Positions 8,344 through 17,976 of a stretch of DNA of 64,000 nucleotides are shown piece by piece. How positions within the stretch are numbered: the stretch's first letter is position 1; the number at the start of each line of letters is the position of its first letter. A program made the translations under genes and the position numbers. Origin of the DNA: Gemmatimonadota bacterium (GTDB taxonomy: Bacteria > Gemmatimonadota > Gemmatimonadetes > Gemmatimonadales > Gemmatimonadaceae); contig JAJPIM010000045.1 of assembly GCA_021324775.1 (NCBI GenBank), positions 186,001 to 250,000 of the forward strand, read 5' to 3'. Below the pieces are notes generated by a model that was not told the DNA's origin, made no database searches, and was given only the letters and a program-made list of their open reading frames with translations.

Positions 8344-9708
8344 ATGCCTCGGGGGAACGGAGTCTCGTTGCCGCGACGTCTGACTCTGCCGGGGGCGCTT
8401 GCCGTCGTGGTCGGGTCGATGATCGGGTCGGGTATCTTCCGCTCGCCCGCCGCCATCGCGAGCCGAGTCCCGACGGCGGCTGCGCTTATGAGTGTGTGGG
8501 TGGCGGGCGGCCTGCTCGCTCTCTGCGGCGCACTCACTCTGGCGGAGATCACGACGGCACTACCGCGGACCGGCGGCATCTACGTGATCGTTCGGGAAGG
8601 CTGGGGCCGGCTGCCGGCCTTTCTGTTCGGATGGGCCGAGGTGGTCATCATTCGTGCGGCGGCGCTGGGAGCGGTGGCGACGACGTTCGCCGAATACACG
8701 CTTCGCACGCTGGGCTACGACCCGCGGATCGCACCCTACGATACGATCGTGCACCAGGTCGCGGCGGTCGCTATCGTCGTGCTGGCCGCCGTCAACATCG
8801 CCGGTGTCCGATCGAGTGCGCTGCTGCTCGAAGTCGCGACGGTGGTGAAGGCCGGCGCACTGCTGCTGATCGCGCTCGGAGCCGTCTGGCTCGCGCCCGC
8901 CCTGGCGCACACGGCGGCCGCCACGCATGCGGCGGCGATCAGCCCGAGCGCGGTCGGATTGGCGCTCGTGGCAGTGCTCTGGGCGTACGACGGATGGGCG
9001 GATCTCAGCTTCGTCGCCGGCGAGGTCGTCGCGCCCGACCGCACGCTGCCGCGCGCGCTGATCGGCGGCACACTCGCGGTCCTCGGCATCTACTGCGCCG
9101 CCAACATGGCCTACCTCGCCGTGCTGCCGATCAGCCAGATCTCGGCGTCCAGGCTCGTCGCGGCGGATGTCGCCGACCGGTTGGTCGGCCATTGGGGTGT
9201 GGCGGTCGTCGGCGTCGCGGTCGTCATCGCGACCGTGAGCACCCTCAATGGATCGCTCCTCACGTGTCCGCGTATCTTCTTCGCGATGGCGGACGACGGC
9301 CTGCTCTTCCGTCCGGTGGCCGCCGTGCACCCGCGCTACCAGACTCCGTACGTGGCGATCGCGCTCGCGGCGCTCCTCGGAGTCGCTTTCGTACTGGCGC
9401 GCACATTCGAGCAACTGGCCGACACATTCATTCTCGCCATCGTGCCCTTCTATGCGCTCGCCGTGGGCGCTGTGTTTCCGCTGCGCCGCCGGGCCGGTTA
9501 TCGTCCGTCGTTCCGGCTGCCGGGGTATCCGGTCGTGCCAGCGCTCTTCGTTCTGACGGCGGCGGGCGTGCTGGGCAGCGCCATAGCGGACCCCGCGAGC
9601 CGCTGGCCGACGCTCGCCGTCATCGGCGTCGTCCTGGCGGGCATCCCGGTGTTCTACTACGTACGCTATCGAGCCGGTCCTGAAATCGTAGCGGAGGCGG
9701 AAGGTTGA
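8344..9708 (+). CDS. APC-family amino acid permease
   Basis: This 454-aa integral membrane transporter has about 12 helices. The first carries GSMIGSGIFRSPAAIA, the substrate-binding unwound segment typical of APC/LAT exchangers. ALPRTGGIYVIVREGWG and LWAYDGWADLSFVAGEV are further family signatures. It should import or exchange amino acids across the inner membrane. It starts 5 nt after the PLP enzyme and its stop overlaps the next start, so these genes are an operon. Confidence 0.88.
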   Translation: MPRGNGVSLPRRLTLPGALAVVVGSMIGSGIFRSPAAIASRVPTAAALMSVWVAGGLLALCGALTLAEITTALPRTGGIYVIVREGWGRLPAFLFGWAEVVIIRAAALGAVATTFAEYTLRTLGYDPRIAPYDTIVHQVAAVAIVVLAAVNIAGVRSSALLLEVATVVKAGALLLIALGAVWLAPALAHTAAATHAAAISPSAVGLALVAVLWAYDGWADLSFVAGEVVAPDRTLPRALIGGTLAVLGIYCAANMAYLAVLPISQISASRLVAADVADRLVGHWGVAVVGVAVVIATVSTLNGSLLTCPRIFFAMADDGLLFRPVAAVHPRYQTPYVAIALAALLGVAFVLARTFEQLADTFILAIVPFYALAVGAVFPLRRRAGYRPSFRLPGYPVVPALFVLTAAGVLGSAIADPASRWPTLAVIGVVLAGIPVFYYVRYRAGPEIVAEAEG

Positions 9709-11822
9709 CCTTCGGGGGCGCCTGGCGATCCGCCAGCGCATTCTGCCTTGCGGTCACCGCATACGGTGGCGGCAGTACGCCGTTGGCCGGAATGTGCTCC
9801 AGTAGCGTCAACTACTGCGCCGAACTGATACCGACGCCCGAGTATCCAGGCGCGCGGGCAGTGCTGGAACTCACCCCCGTGCCATCGCCATTCGATGTCG
9901 CCGTCACACGAGACGGCAAGGCGCGGTACCGGATCGTCATCTCGATCGCAGGGCTTCCACGGCACGCGCCACAGGGCACTGCCACACCCGCCGCGTACAT
10001 CGCGTGGATGACGACGATGGATCTGGACAGCGCCGTCAAGCTTGGTCCGGTCAGCGGCGGACGGACCGTCCTCGGCGAGACCACCCGGGATCAGTTCCGC
10101 ATACTCGTCAGTGCCGAGCGATCGGCGGCGTCGCGGACCCGAACGGGGCCGCTGGTATTTCGTGGCACATCGCCTGGCAGCCGCCTGCTCGCGCATCGCG
10201 ACGCCGTGTCGCCGTTTCTCGCGGCAACGATGATGGCACCGATGCCGGCGATGGGGATGCCAGGCATGGCCAACGGCGCTCCGGGCGATATGATGCCGGA
10301 CATCCCACCGTTCCTGCCTGCCGCTATCGGCGCCACCACCCTCCGGCCCGCGCGGCCTCGCGAGGTCGCGCACCTCCAATCCGGTGACACACTCTCACTC
10401 ACCGCGATGCTCGTGCGCCGCACCGTTGCGGGACGGACATTTACGGCGTACGCGTACAACGGCCAGATTCCCGGCCCGCTGATCGACGTGAGTCAGGGGA
10501 CGCACGTCGTCGTGCGGTTCCACAACGCGACGGACCTGCCCTCGGCGATCCACTGGCACGGCATCCGCCTGGACAGCGCGTCCGACGGCGTCGTCGGGAT
10601 CTCGCAGAACGCCGTCCCGCCCGGCGGGACCTTCACATACCAGGTGCGATTCCCCGACGCGGGGATTTTCTGGTACCACTCGCACGAGCGTGAAGACATT
10701 CAGCAGCCGCTCGGTCTCTACGGCAACATCATCGTGCGGCCCAGGACTTCACCCGCGCTGCGGGTCAACGCCGAGCGGATCCTGGCGGTGGGAGACATGC
10801 TGCTCGCCGATAGTGCACCGGTTCCATTCGGCGCTACCGGGCCGACGCACGTGCTGATGGGGCGGTTCGGCAACGTCATGCTGGCCAACGGTGCGGCCGG
10901 GTATCGGGATTCCGTGCGGCGCGGCGCGGTTGTCCGTTACTACCTGACGAACGTCTCGAACGCCCGCGTGTTGAACCTCGCCTTCGGCGAAGGCCGGGTA
11001 AAGGTCGTGTCGGCGGGGGCCGGGGCGTTCGTGCGACAGGTGTGGGCCAACAGCGTCGTGATCGCGCCGGCCGAGCGGTACGTCGTGGATGTGCGATTTG
11101 CCGATACTGGCCTGGTCGCGGTGACGAATCGCGTACAGGCGCTCGACCATCTGACAGGCGCGATCCGCCCGGAGACCGACACGGTCGCCGTGGTGCGAGT
11201 GGGACACGCCGCCGCCTCACCGGATTACGCCGCCGATTTTGCGGTGCTGCGTCGGGACGACGCGATGAGCGCCGAGATGGTGCGGTACCGGCCCTTGTTC
11301 GCGAGGCCGGCGGACCAGATCCTGACGCTGGCGATGCGTGTCGTTCATTTGCCGTCCAGCATGAACGCGATGCTCGGCGGGGCGTCGGTGCCCGTCGAAT
11401 GGAACGATGGGATGGGAGCAATGAACGCGATGGCGACGTCCAATGACGTCGCGTGGGTGCTCCGGGATTCGGCGACGGGCAAGGAGAACATGGACATCGC
11501 GTGGCACTTCCAGCAGGGCGACGTCGTCAAAGTCCGGATCTATAACGATCCCGTTGGCCCTCACGCGATGGATCATCCGATCCATCTGCACGGGCAGCGG
11601 ATGCTCGTTCTCTCGCGCAACGGCGTGCCGAACCCGTATCTCGCGTGGAAGGATACGGCGCTCATTCCCGCGGGCCAGGTCACGGACCTGTTGTTCGACT
11701 TGTCCAACCCCGGGCGGTGGATGCTACACTGTCACATCGCCGAGCACCGGGGCTCCAAGATGATGATGGTGCTTTCGGTCAAACCCAGGAGGAGGTCGCG
11801 TGAGATACGTGCTGCGTCATAG
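9705..11822 (+). CDS. Multicopper oxidase with extra N-terminal region
   Basis: This 705-aa secreted-type multicopper oxidase has all four copper-ligand clusters: HWHG (His283, His285), YHSHE (His325, His327), HPIHLHG, and HCHIAEHRGSKM near the C-terminus (His675-Cys676-His677). The oxidase proper begins near residue 210. Before it lie about 190 residues I do not recognise and a Met-rich stretch (MMAPMPAMGMPGM...DMMPDI) of the kind that binds Cu(I) in CopA/CueO proteins. TTG start at 9705 overlaps the permease stop (TTGA), with GGAGG upstream. The N-terminus has a weak signal-peptide-like stretch. Copper detoxification or phenol oxidation are both possible. Confidence 0.88.
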   Translation: MTFGGAWRSASAFCLAVTAYGGGSTPLAGMCSSSVNYCAELIPTPEYPGARAVLELTPVPSPFDVAVTRDGKARYRIVISIAGLPRHAPQGTATPAAYIAWMTTMDLDSAVKLGPVSGGRTVLGETTRDQFRILVSAERSAASRTRTGPLVFRGTSPGSRLLAHRDAVSPFLAATMMAPMPAMGMPGMANGAPGDMMPDIPPFLPAAIGATTLRPARPREVAHLQSGDTLSLTAMLVRRTVAGRTFTAYAYNGQIPGPLIDVSQGTHVVVRFHNATDLPSAIHWHGIRLDSASDGVVGISQNAVPPGGTFTYQVRFPDAGIFWYHSHEREDIQQPLGLYGNIIVRPRTSPALRVNAERILAVGDMLLADSAPVPFGATGPTHVLMGRFGNVMLANGAAGYRDSVRRGAVVRYYLTNVSNARVLNLAFGEGRVKVVSAGAGAFVRQVWANSVVIAPAERYVVDVRFADTGLVAVTNRVQALDHLTGAIRPETDTVAVVRVGHAAASPDYAADFAVLRRDDAMSAEMVRYRPLFARPADQILTLAMRVVHLPSSMNAMLGGASVPVEWNDGMGAMNAMATSNDVAWVLRDSATGKENMDIAWHFQQGDVVKVRIYNDPVGPHAMDHPIHLHGQRMLVLSRNGVPNPYLAWKDTALIPAGQVTDLLFDLSNPGRWMLHCHIAEHRGSKMMMVLSVKPRRRSREIRAAS

Positions 11823-13248
11823 CTGGGCGGTTCTGGCCACGATCGCCCTGGCGGGGTTCGCATGGGGGGCGACCGGCGCCCGGGCGCAGTCCCCTGCTGC
11901 GGCGCCGCACGCGCGCTCGCCCTTCGTGTCGATCGATACGGCAGTCGTGGCACTCGAGCATGTCACCGTCATCGACGGCACGGGGGCGGCGGCCCGCGCC
12001 GATCAGACCGTGGTGATCGAGCAAGGGAAGATTCAGTCCGTCGGGCCCAGCGGGACGGCCACGGTACCTGGAGGCGCGCGGGTCCTGGATCTGCCCGGCC
12101 ATACGGTGATCCCGGGCATCGTCGGCCTCCACGACCATATGTACTACGGGTCGTCGGTGGCAGGCACGCGATCGATGCTCACCAGTTATCCGCGCCTGTT
12201 TCTGGCGGCTGGGGTGACGACGATCCGCACGACGGGGAGTCTCGATCCATATCAGGAGATGAACGTCCGGGCCGCGATCGAGCGGGGCACGATCGTCGGG
12301 CCCGACATCATCGTGTCGGGCCCGTACGTCCAGGGCCGGAACAGCAGCGTGAGCTGGATGCACGAGTTGGGCAGTCCGGATGATGCGAGGCGTCTGGTGC
12401 GGTACTGGTCCGAGGAAGGCGTGCCCTGGTTCAAGGCGTACACGCAGATCACGCGGGATGAGCTCCGTGCGGCGATCGATGAAGCGCACCGGCACGGGAT
12501 GAAGGTGACGGCGCATCTCTGCTCGGTCGGGTTCAGGGAGGCCGTGGACATGGGGATCGACAATCTCGAGCACGGGCTGCTGACGGATACCGAGTTCTGG
12601 CCGGGCAAGCAGCCTGACGTTTGCCCCGTCGCGAGCGATTCGGCGCAGTACGACAATCTCGACATCGATGGGCCTGATGTGCGGCGCACGATCGCCGACA
12701 TGGTGTCACACCACGTGGCGATGACTTCGACGCTGGCGGTGTTCGAGTTGGGTTCGCCCAGCCGGATCCCGCTGGACCCGCGGCTGTACGAGGCATTGGC
12801 GCCGGCGGCCGCGACTGTCGTGCGGGCGTGGTACGACACGGCGCAGCACAAGAACGATCATGCCGAGCGTGTGGCGTTCGGCAAGGCGATGGCGTTCGAG
12901 CGGGCGTTCGTGAAAGCGGGTGGGCTGTTGGCTGCCGGGTCCGACCCGTGCTGCCTGACGGAGATCGCGGGTTACGGCGACCAGCGCAACTTCGAATTGC
13001 TCAACGAAGCGGGATTCACGCCGGAGCAAGCGGTGCAGATCATGACGTCGAACGGGGCCAAGGTGCTGGGGATCGGCGACCGGGTGGGCACGATCGCGTC
13101 TGGCAAGCAGGCGGATCTCGTGGTCGTGGACGGTGATGTTGCGAGCCACCCTTCGATTCGCAACGTGACGCTCGTGTTTCGCCGCGGCATCGGGTACGAC
13201 GTGGCCGCGCTGACGACATCGGTGCGCGGGATGGTGGGGCTCAAGTAG
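11800..13248 (+). CDS. Secreted amidohydrolase
   Basis: This 482-aa metal-dependent hydrolase of the imidazolonepropionase/aryldialkylphosphatase-like amidohydrolase group starts with a signal peptide ending in GARAQ. It then carries the metal-binding HxH (PGIVGLHDHMYYG) and the beta-strand Lys/His regions (GVPWFKAYTQ, MKVTAHLCS). The C-terminal composite domain (GTIASGKQADLVVVDGD) is typical. The GTG start at 11800 has an excellent AGGAGG and overlaps the oxidase gene by 23 nt, so it belongs to the same operon. The substrate is unknown; prolidase-like and lactonase-like relatives exist. Confidence 0.87.
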   Translation: MRYVLRHSWAVLATIALAGFAWGATGARAQSPAAAPHARSPFVSIDTAVVALEHVTVIDGTGAAARADQTVVIEQGKIQSVGPSGTATVPGGARVLDLPGHTVIPGIVGLHDHMYYGSSVAGTRSMLTSYPRLFLAAGVTTIRTTGSLDPYQEMNVRAAIERGTIVGPDIIVSGPYVQGRNSSVSWMHELGSPDDARRLVRYWSEEGVPWFKAYTQITRDELRAAIDEAHRHGMKVTAHLCSVGFREAVDMGIDNLEHGLLTDTEFWPGKQPDVCPVASDSAQYDNLDIDGPDVRRTIADMVSHHVAMTSTLAVFELGSPSRIPLDPRLYEALAPAAATVVRAWYDTAQHKNDHAERVAFGKAMAFERAFVKAGGLLAAGSDPCCLTEIAGYGDQRNFELLNEAGFTPEQAVQIMTSNGAKVLGIGDRVGTIASGKQADLVVVDGDVASHPSIRNVTLVFRRGIGYDVAALTTSVRGMVGLK

Positions 13249-13297
13249 ACGGGTCGAAGGGGCGAACGAGCATGGGGCCGATGGCAGGCCGAGTTGA

Positions 13298-13696
13298 TCA
13301 GCCCTGCCAACGGTCGAGGGCCACGATCTGGACCAAATTGCCGCAGGTATCGTTCAGCATGGCGATGGTCGAGCCGGTCACCTTGGTCGGCGGCATGGTG
13401 AACTGCGCGCCCAGTGGTTTGACACGATCGTACTCCCGTTGGACGTCGTCGACGTAGAACATGGCCGCTGGCTGGCCTTGTTCGAACCGTGCCTGCTGGT
13501 AGGTCCGGGCGGCCGGGTTGTCGTTGAGGGCCAGTTGCAACTGCGTGCCGTCCGGCTCCTCGGGTGAGGCAACTGTCAGCCACCTGTACGGGCCGTTGGA
13601 GAAGTCGGCCTTCTTCACGAAGCCGAGAACGTCGGTGTAGAAGCGCAGAGCCTTCTCTTGGTCATTCACGTAGATGCTGGTGAGCTTGATCTTCAC
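13298..13696 (-). CDS. VOC (glyoxalase/bleomycin-resistance) family protein
   Basis: This 132-aa single-module VOC protein has two beta-alpha-beta-beta-beta units: SIYVNDQEKALRFYTDVLGF opens the first and FYVDDVQREYDRVKPLGA the second. It ends MLNDTCGNLVQIVAL, where GN precedes the usual metal-ligand position. Substrate cannot be predicted. It lies convergent to the amidohydrolase gene, with 49 nt between. Confidence 0.88.
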   Translation of the reverse strand: MKIKLTSIYVNDQEKALRFYTDVLGFVKKADFSNGPYRWLTVASPEEPDGTQLQLALNDNPAARTYQQARFEQGQPAAMFYVDDVQREYDRVKPLGAQFTMPPTKVTGSTIAMLNDTCGNLVQIVALDRWQG

Positions 13697-13792
13697 GGCG
13701 ATAACCCTCCTCAGGGTTCGTCACGGCGTTTAGTGTCCGCGCCGGTGCATCGCAGGGGCGGAACGATGTGGCCCTGGCCGAGCGCAGAATGC

Positions 13793-14746
13793 CTAGTCCG
13801 GCGTTCGACGAAATCGTAATACGATGCGCCCAATCGGGCGTTCGTGCTGGCGTCGATGCGCGTCGGCCGCGCGCGCGAGCGGATAGATCGCAGCGATCGG
13901 GACTCGCAGGCGCATCGCATCCACTGCCCGCGCGAGACGCGTGAGCTCTCGCGCGCTGTTACGGGCATCATAGCTGCGGAAGCGAATCCCGCGCCTCCGG
14001 CGCGGCTCCGGCTCGATGCCGTTGGGATAGGCCACCCGTCCGCCCCGTGGCACGACCGCCAGACATCGCTCCAGGTCGTTGCCGCCGGCAAGCGCGAGCA
14101 CCGCGTCGATTCCGTCCGGGGCGACCTTCCACAGCGCGTCAGTCACCATTGGATCTCGCGCATCGACCACTGCGGTTGCGCCCAGCCGCCTGAGGGCTAA
14201 TTGCGCTGATCGTCCCGATCCAGTCGCGATCACGCGCGCGCCGCGATGCTTCGCGAATTGAACGGCCAGCGTGCCAACCGCGCCGGATGCGCCGAAGATC
14301 AGCACTGTCTCGCCACGGCGGACGCTGAGGATGTCGTTCACTCCCCGTAACGCGGTCAGCCCCGGAAACGCGACGGCTGCGGCCTGAAGGAAGTCGAGCC
14401 GCCGCGGCACCCGCGCGACGTGTGCCTCGCTCACGGCGACGTATTGCGCGTAGTACCCGCCCCTGGTGTTATCGACCGATGCGCCGTACACGTGATCGCC
14501 CATCCGGAAGCGTTTGACACGCGACCCCTTCGCCACGACCACGCCGGCACCGTCGGTCCCGATCACGAGCGGGAATCGAGTCCGGCCTTCTTTCCACGAA
14601 CCGTCCCGTATGGACTCGTCCCAACTGCCGACGCCGGCGGCGTGGAGTGCGATCAGAACTTCAGTCGGACCGGGCTCTGGCACGGGAACCCGGCCCAGGT
14701 GCAGGACCGACGGGGGCCCGAATCGATCGATGACGGCGGCCGCCAT
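13793..14746 (-). CDS. Medium-chain dehydrogenase/quinone oxidoreductase-like protein
   Basis: This 317-aa NADP(H)-binding MDR protein has an N-terminal GroES-like domain (VPEPGPTEVLIALHAAGVGSWDE) and PLVIGTDGAGVVVAKG. The nucleotide motif is VLIFGASGAVGTLAVQFAKH. It lacks the structural-zinc cysteines of alcohol dehydrogenases, as expected for quinone oxidoreductases (Qor class). The last 50 residues are arginine-rich. I use ATG at 14746; GTG at 14785 is the alternative. Ribokinase lies 56 nt upstream on the same strand, with no obvious pathway link. Confidence 0.82.
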   Translation of the reverse strand: MAAAVIDRFGPPSVLHLGRVPVPEPGPTEVLIALHAAGVGSWDESIRDGSWKEGRTRFPLVIGTDGAGVVVAKGSRVKRFRMGDHVYGASVDNTRGGYYAQYVAVSEAHVARVPRRLDFLQAAAVAFPGLTALRGVNDILSVRRGETVLIFGASGAVGTLAVQFAKHRGARVIATGSGRSAQLALRRLGATAVVDARDPMVTDALWKVAPDGIDAVLALAGGNDLERCLAVVPRGGRVAYPNGIEPEPRRRRGIRFRSYDARNSARELTRLARAVDAMRLRVPIAAIYPLARAADAHRRQHERPIGRIVLRFRRTPD

Positions 14747-14802
14747 CTCGGCGCCGATGGTTTGCACCTTCCGCGAGGTAGTCACGATTTCGCCTGGGAT
14801 CT

Positions 14803-15774
14803 TCAAGTTTGACGCCACCGCCGCCCCACAGCCGAGGCCACTGCTACGGTTGAGCGCAGCAATTGCCGCACGTCGCTGGCCGTCGGCATCGAGGGCTGTG
14901 CACCGCGTCGGGTAACCGAGACGGCGGCCACGGCGGAGCCGTAGCGGACCGCGTCGGCCAAGGGGTCGCCGCGCGCGAGGGCGACGGCGAGGCCGGCGTT
15001 GAAGGCATCGCCAGCCGCAGTCGAGTCGACCGACCGCACGCGAAAGGCGGGGACGGTGTAGCTCCCGCCATCGGGGGCGGCAACGCAGGACCCGCGGCGG
15101 CCCAGCGTGACGATCACTGTGCCGCAACCTCGCGCTCGCAACGCCATGGCGTAGGCAGCGGCGCTGGCGCGCCTCACCGGCATCGTGGCGTGTGCGCCGC
15201 ACAGGTATGCGGCCTCCGATTCGTTCGGCGTGAGCCACGTGATGCGGCGGAGGAGACGCGGTGGCAGGTCACGCGCCGGAGCCGGGTCGAGCATGACCGG
15301 CACGCCGGCCCGTTGCGCAAGGAGTGTGACGCGGTCGACCGTCTCGAGGGGGATCTCGAGCTGGAGCAGCACCATCGCGCATGAGCGGAGGAGTGTGGCG
15401 AGCGGCTGGACGTCGCGCGGGGTCAGCCGGGCGTTCGCGCCGGGACTCACGACAATGCTGTTCTCGCCGCGGCGGTCGGTGACGATCAGCGCAAGCCCCG
15501 ACGGCATGCGCGGCGTGGTGGCGATGTGTCGCACGCCGACGCCGCCAGCGCGGAGTGCCGCGCGGAGTCGGGTGCCGGTGCTGTCGTCTCCCACGCGGCC
15601 GACCATCCGGACCGGGTGACCCAGCCGAGCGATTCCCATCGCCTGGTTGGCGCCTTTGCCGCCGTGGAAGAAGTGGACGTCCTGGCCCATGACGGTCTGA
15701 CCTGGGACCGGGATGCGATCGACTGCACATACCACGTCCATGTTCACGCTGCCCACAACGAGGATCGGGCGCAT
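14803..15774 (-). CDS. rbsK: Ribokinase (PfkB family)
   Basis: This 323-aa sugar kinase has the ribokinase signatures VGSVNMDVV at the N-terminus, FHGGKGANQAMGIARLG (sugar-binding GGKGxN) and VDSTAAGDAFNAGLAVALA, where DTxAAGD-type sequence provides the anion hole and catalytic Asp; here the threonine of DTTGAGD is replaced by STAAGD. It phosphorylates ribose or a related sugar at O5. The start overlaps the transporter stop by one nucleotide (TGATG), so uptake and phosphorylation are coupled. Confidence 0.9.
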   Translation of the reverse strand: MRPILVVGSVNMDVVCAVDRIPVPGQTVMGQDVHFFHGGKGANQAMGIARLGHPVRMVGRVGDDSTGTRLRAALRAGGVGVRHIATTPRMPSGLALIVTDRRGENSIVVSPGANARLTPRDVQPLATLLRSCAMVLLQLEIPLETVDRVTLLAQRAGVPVMLDPAPARDLPPRLLRRITWLTPNESEAAYLCGAHATMPVRRASAAAYAMALRARGCGTVIVTLGRRGSCVAAPDGGSYTVPAFRVRSVDSTAAGDAFNAGLAVALARGDPLADAVRYGSAVAAVSVTRRGAQPSMPTASDVRQLLRSTVAVASAVGRRWRQT

Positions 15775-16781
15775 CAGGGAGCGGCCGGTTGCCCGACGAT
15801 CGGCGCGATGGCCACCAGGGCCAAGCCCGCAATGAAGCACGGGAACATCCAGGCGAGCAGTCGGCGCGCCGCCGGCGGGGCGCCGGCAAACTCGTGCCAC
15901 ACGAACACGCCCCACGCTGCCGAGACGAGCGTCGCGCCCTGGCCGATCGCGTACGAGATCGCGGGTCCGACGATGTGGGCGTGGGCCGCGACGAAGTTGA
16001 ATACCGTTCCCGTGCTCCAGATGAGCCCCCCGATCAGTCCAGCGATATGCCACCGCGGTGTGCCGCGGGCGTAGTCGCGCATGGTCAGTGGCCCGCCGGC
16101 TGCGAGCGGGTGGCGCATCATGAGATAGTTGACGGGTATCGCGCAGAGAAGGAGGCCGACCGCAAACACGACCGACGCGGCATACGGACCGAGGGCGCCG
16201 TCGCCCGAACTGGCGCGGGTGACGAAGGGGTAGAAGAGTCCCATGAGGGCGCCGCACGCAAGGCAGATGACGATCGCCTTGGCACTGAGTTGCGGGTGGG
16301 CGGTCTCCTTGCGGCGGTAGGCCATGGCATCGAGGATGATCGCCAGCACGATGAGGCCGACGCCACCGAAGAGCAGCGTGGCATTGCCGCGCGGCGAGAG
16401 GACGTAGTTCAGCAGGACGCCGACCACGAGCGCGAGGCCGATGCCAATCGGGAACGCAACAGCCAGCCCTGCCAGTTCGATGGCTGCGACCAAGAGGAGG
16501 TTCGCGATGTTGAAGATCGCGCCAGCCAGCAGCACGTAAAGGATGTTCGCGGATCGGGCTCCGGTGATCGACAGCAGGAAATTCGATGGGCCGGCATGGA
16601 GTGACCCGAGCGTGAGGCCCCACAGGAGGCTCGTGAACAGAACGCCCAGGGCGTAGTCCCAGTAGTACAGTTGGAATCGCCAGCCCGGTGCGAGCTTCAT
16701 CGTGTTGGCCCATGATCCCCAGCACATCATGCTGGTGAGCATGAACAGGAGCGCCACCGGGTACGCTTCGGGCAGATACAC
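15774..16781 (-). CDS. GRP/RhaT-type sugar permease
   Basis: This is a roughly 335-aa protein with ten predicted helices. MLTSMMCWGSWANTMKL near the start and repeated glycine-rich helices (FPIGIGLALVVGVLLNY; GLIGGLIWSTGTVFNFVA; ISYAIGQGATLVSAAWGVFVW) match the glucose/ribose porter branch of the drug/metabolite transporter superfamily. The GTG start at 16781 has a strong AAGGAGG nearby; upstream in-frame sequence is not protein-like. Pairing with ribokinase makes ribose the most likely substrate (inference). Confidence 0.87.
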   Translation of the reverse strand: MYLPEAYPVALLFMLTSMMCWGSWANTMKLAPGWRFQLYYWDYALGVLFTSLLWGLTLGSLHAGPSNFLLSITGARSANILYVLLAGAIFNIANLLLVAAIELAGLAVAFPIGIGLALVVGVLLNYVLSPRGNATLLFGGVGLIVLAIILDAMAYRRKETAHPQLSAKAIVICLACGALMGLFYPFVTRASSGDGALGPYAASVVFAVGLLLCAIPVNYLMMRHPLAAGGPLTMRDYARGTPRWHIAGLIGGLIWSTGTVFNFVAAHAHIVGPAISYAIGQGATLVSAAWGVFVWHEFAGAPPAARRLLAWMFPCFIAGLALVAIAPIVGQPAAP

Positions 16782-16952
16782 GGGCCAACCTCCTTGCGAT
16801 GCACGAGCGCACGCCAATCGTAGTCTTCGCCGGAGGTTGGCACCAGGCGCGCCTGCATCCGGAACCAACGCAAAGACGCCGACCGCGTCTCCGCAATCGG
16901 CGTCCAGAAATCGTTCGGTATCAACGTCTCGCTTCTGTCCTATCTCAGTCAG

Positions 16953-17025
<73 letters not shown>

Positions 17026-17035
17026 GTACGGCCGT

Positions 17036-17063
17036 AACTTATCGCCGGCCCGAGACCCGACAA
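17036..17063 (-). promoter_or_regulatory. Possible sigma70 promoter for tRNA-Gly
   Basis: Reading the minus strand, TTGTCG and TAAGTT are separated by 16 nt. This would start transcription about 4 nt before the mature tRNA-Gly 5' end. The -10 match is only moderate. Confidence 0.4.
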
Positions 17064-17134
17064 GGCCGCGCGCTCGCGCACGCAGACGGAGCGCGTCTGG
17101 CATGTCGCTGAGTGCGCCGGCCGTGCGGCGCGTA

Positions 17135-17851
17135 TCACCCCGCCGGCTGGAACGGCGGCTGCTGTACCGGCGAGACGACGCCAAACGGCGCCGGTGTCGC
17201 GTAGCCATTGAGTCCCGCCACTCCATTGGGCTGGATTCCGTGCACCGGTTCGGTTCCGAAGGGCACGGCTCCGAGCACCCGCCAGTTCGCTGGACGCGGC
17301 GGCGCCTCCTCGCCGGGGCCGTGATAGCGCGTACGGACGACCGGCGCCGGCGAGCCGTCGGGTCTGACATCGGCCGATGCGCCGAGCACGACATCACCGC
17401 CGGACACGCTCTCGACAACGGTCGAGCTGTTTGCACCGGCAGTCGTACTGGCATTTGTAGTGGCTGCCGCGGCAGCCGACGCCGACGCGATGGCCTCCTG
17501 GGCGAGACCGATCGAGCGCAGTGAGGGGCTCGACACTTTCTGGTAGGCGCCCTTGGCGAACTCCGCCAGCGCCGACCGATACGCCGTGGCCGACTCGTGC
17601 GCCAATGCGGACGCGCGATGCGCACTGGCCGGGTCCGTCGCCGCGGCCGGTGCCTCACGCGCCATCGCGACGAACGCGGCGGCCCGGTCGAGATGCTCTC
17701 TCGCGCGCGTTCGCAGAACGTTCTGCGGAATGCTGAGCGATGCGTGAGCCGGCTGGGGTGGCGGCGCCTGCCCCTGAGCCTGCGCGAGAACCGGGAGCAC
17801 CGCCGCCACGAGCACCGCCGCCACGAGCACCGCCACTGAACGCAGTCGCAC
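17135..17851 (-). CDS. Secreted hypothetical protein, Ala-rich
   Basis: This 238-aa protein has a signal peptide (VRLRSVAVLVAAVLVAAVLPVLAQAQ). The mature part is alanine/serine-rich with a likely helical region (residues about 45-140, many SALAHESATAYRSAL-type stretches) and a proline/glycine-rich tail ending QQPPFQPAG. I do not recognise a family. The GTG start at 17851 follows GGAGG with 4 nt spacing. The signal-peptide DNA contains a near-perfect 15-nt repeat (AGCACCGCCGCCACG-type), giving the duplicated VAAVL. Confidence 0.65.
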   Translation of the reverse strand: MRLRSVAVLVAAVLVAAVLPVLAQAQGQAPPPQPAHASLSIPQNVLRTRAREHLDRAAAFVAMAREAPAAATDPASAHRASALAHESATAYRSALAEFAKGAYQKVSSPSLRSIGLAQEAIASASAAAAATTNASTTAGANSSTVVESVSGGDVVLGASADVRPDGSPAPVVRTRYHGPGEEAPPRPANWRVLGAVPFGTEPVHGIQPNGVAGLNGYATPAPFGVVSPVQQPPFQPAG

Positions 17852-17976
17852 AGGACCTCCCGCCGAGAGGATTGCCAACCCTGCCCCGCGAGGCTGGTGC
17901 AGAAAGTTGGCCATGGTACAGCCGGTCCCCGACGCCGTATTCGCCGGTGACAGGTACTACCCCGCCTCTCGAAATA

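Noticed and set aside
17806-17850. Repeat in the signal-peptide DNA as a mobile element
   Set aside because: It is a short in-frame 15-nt duplication (VAAVL) typical of signal-peptide slippage, not an element.
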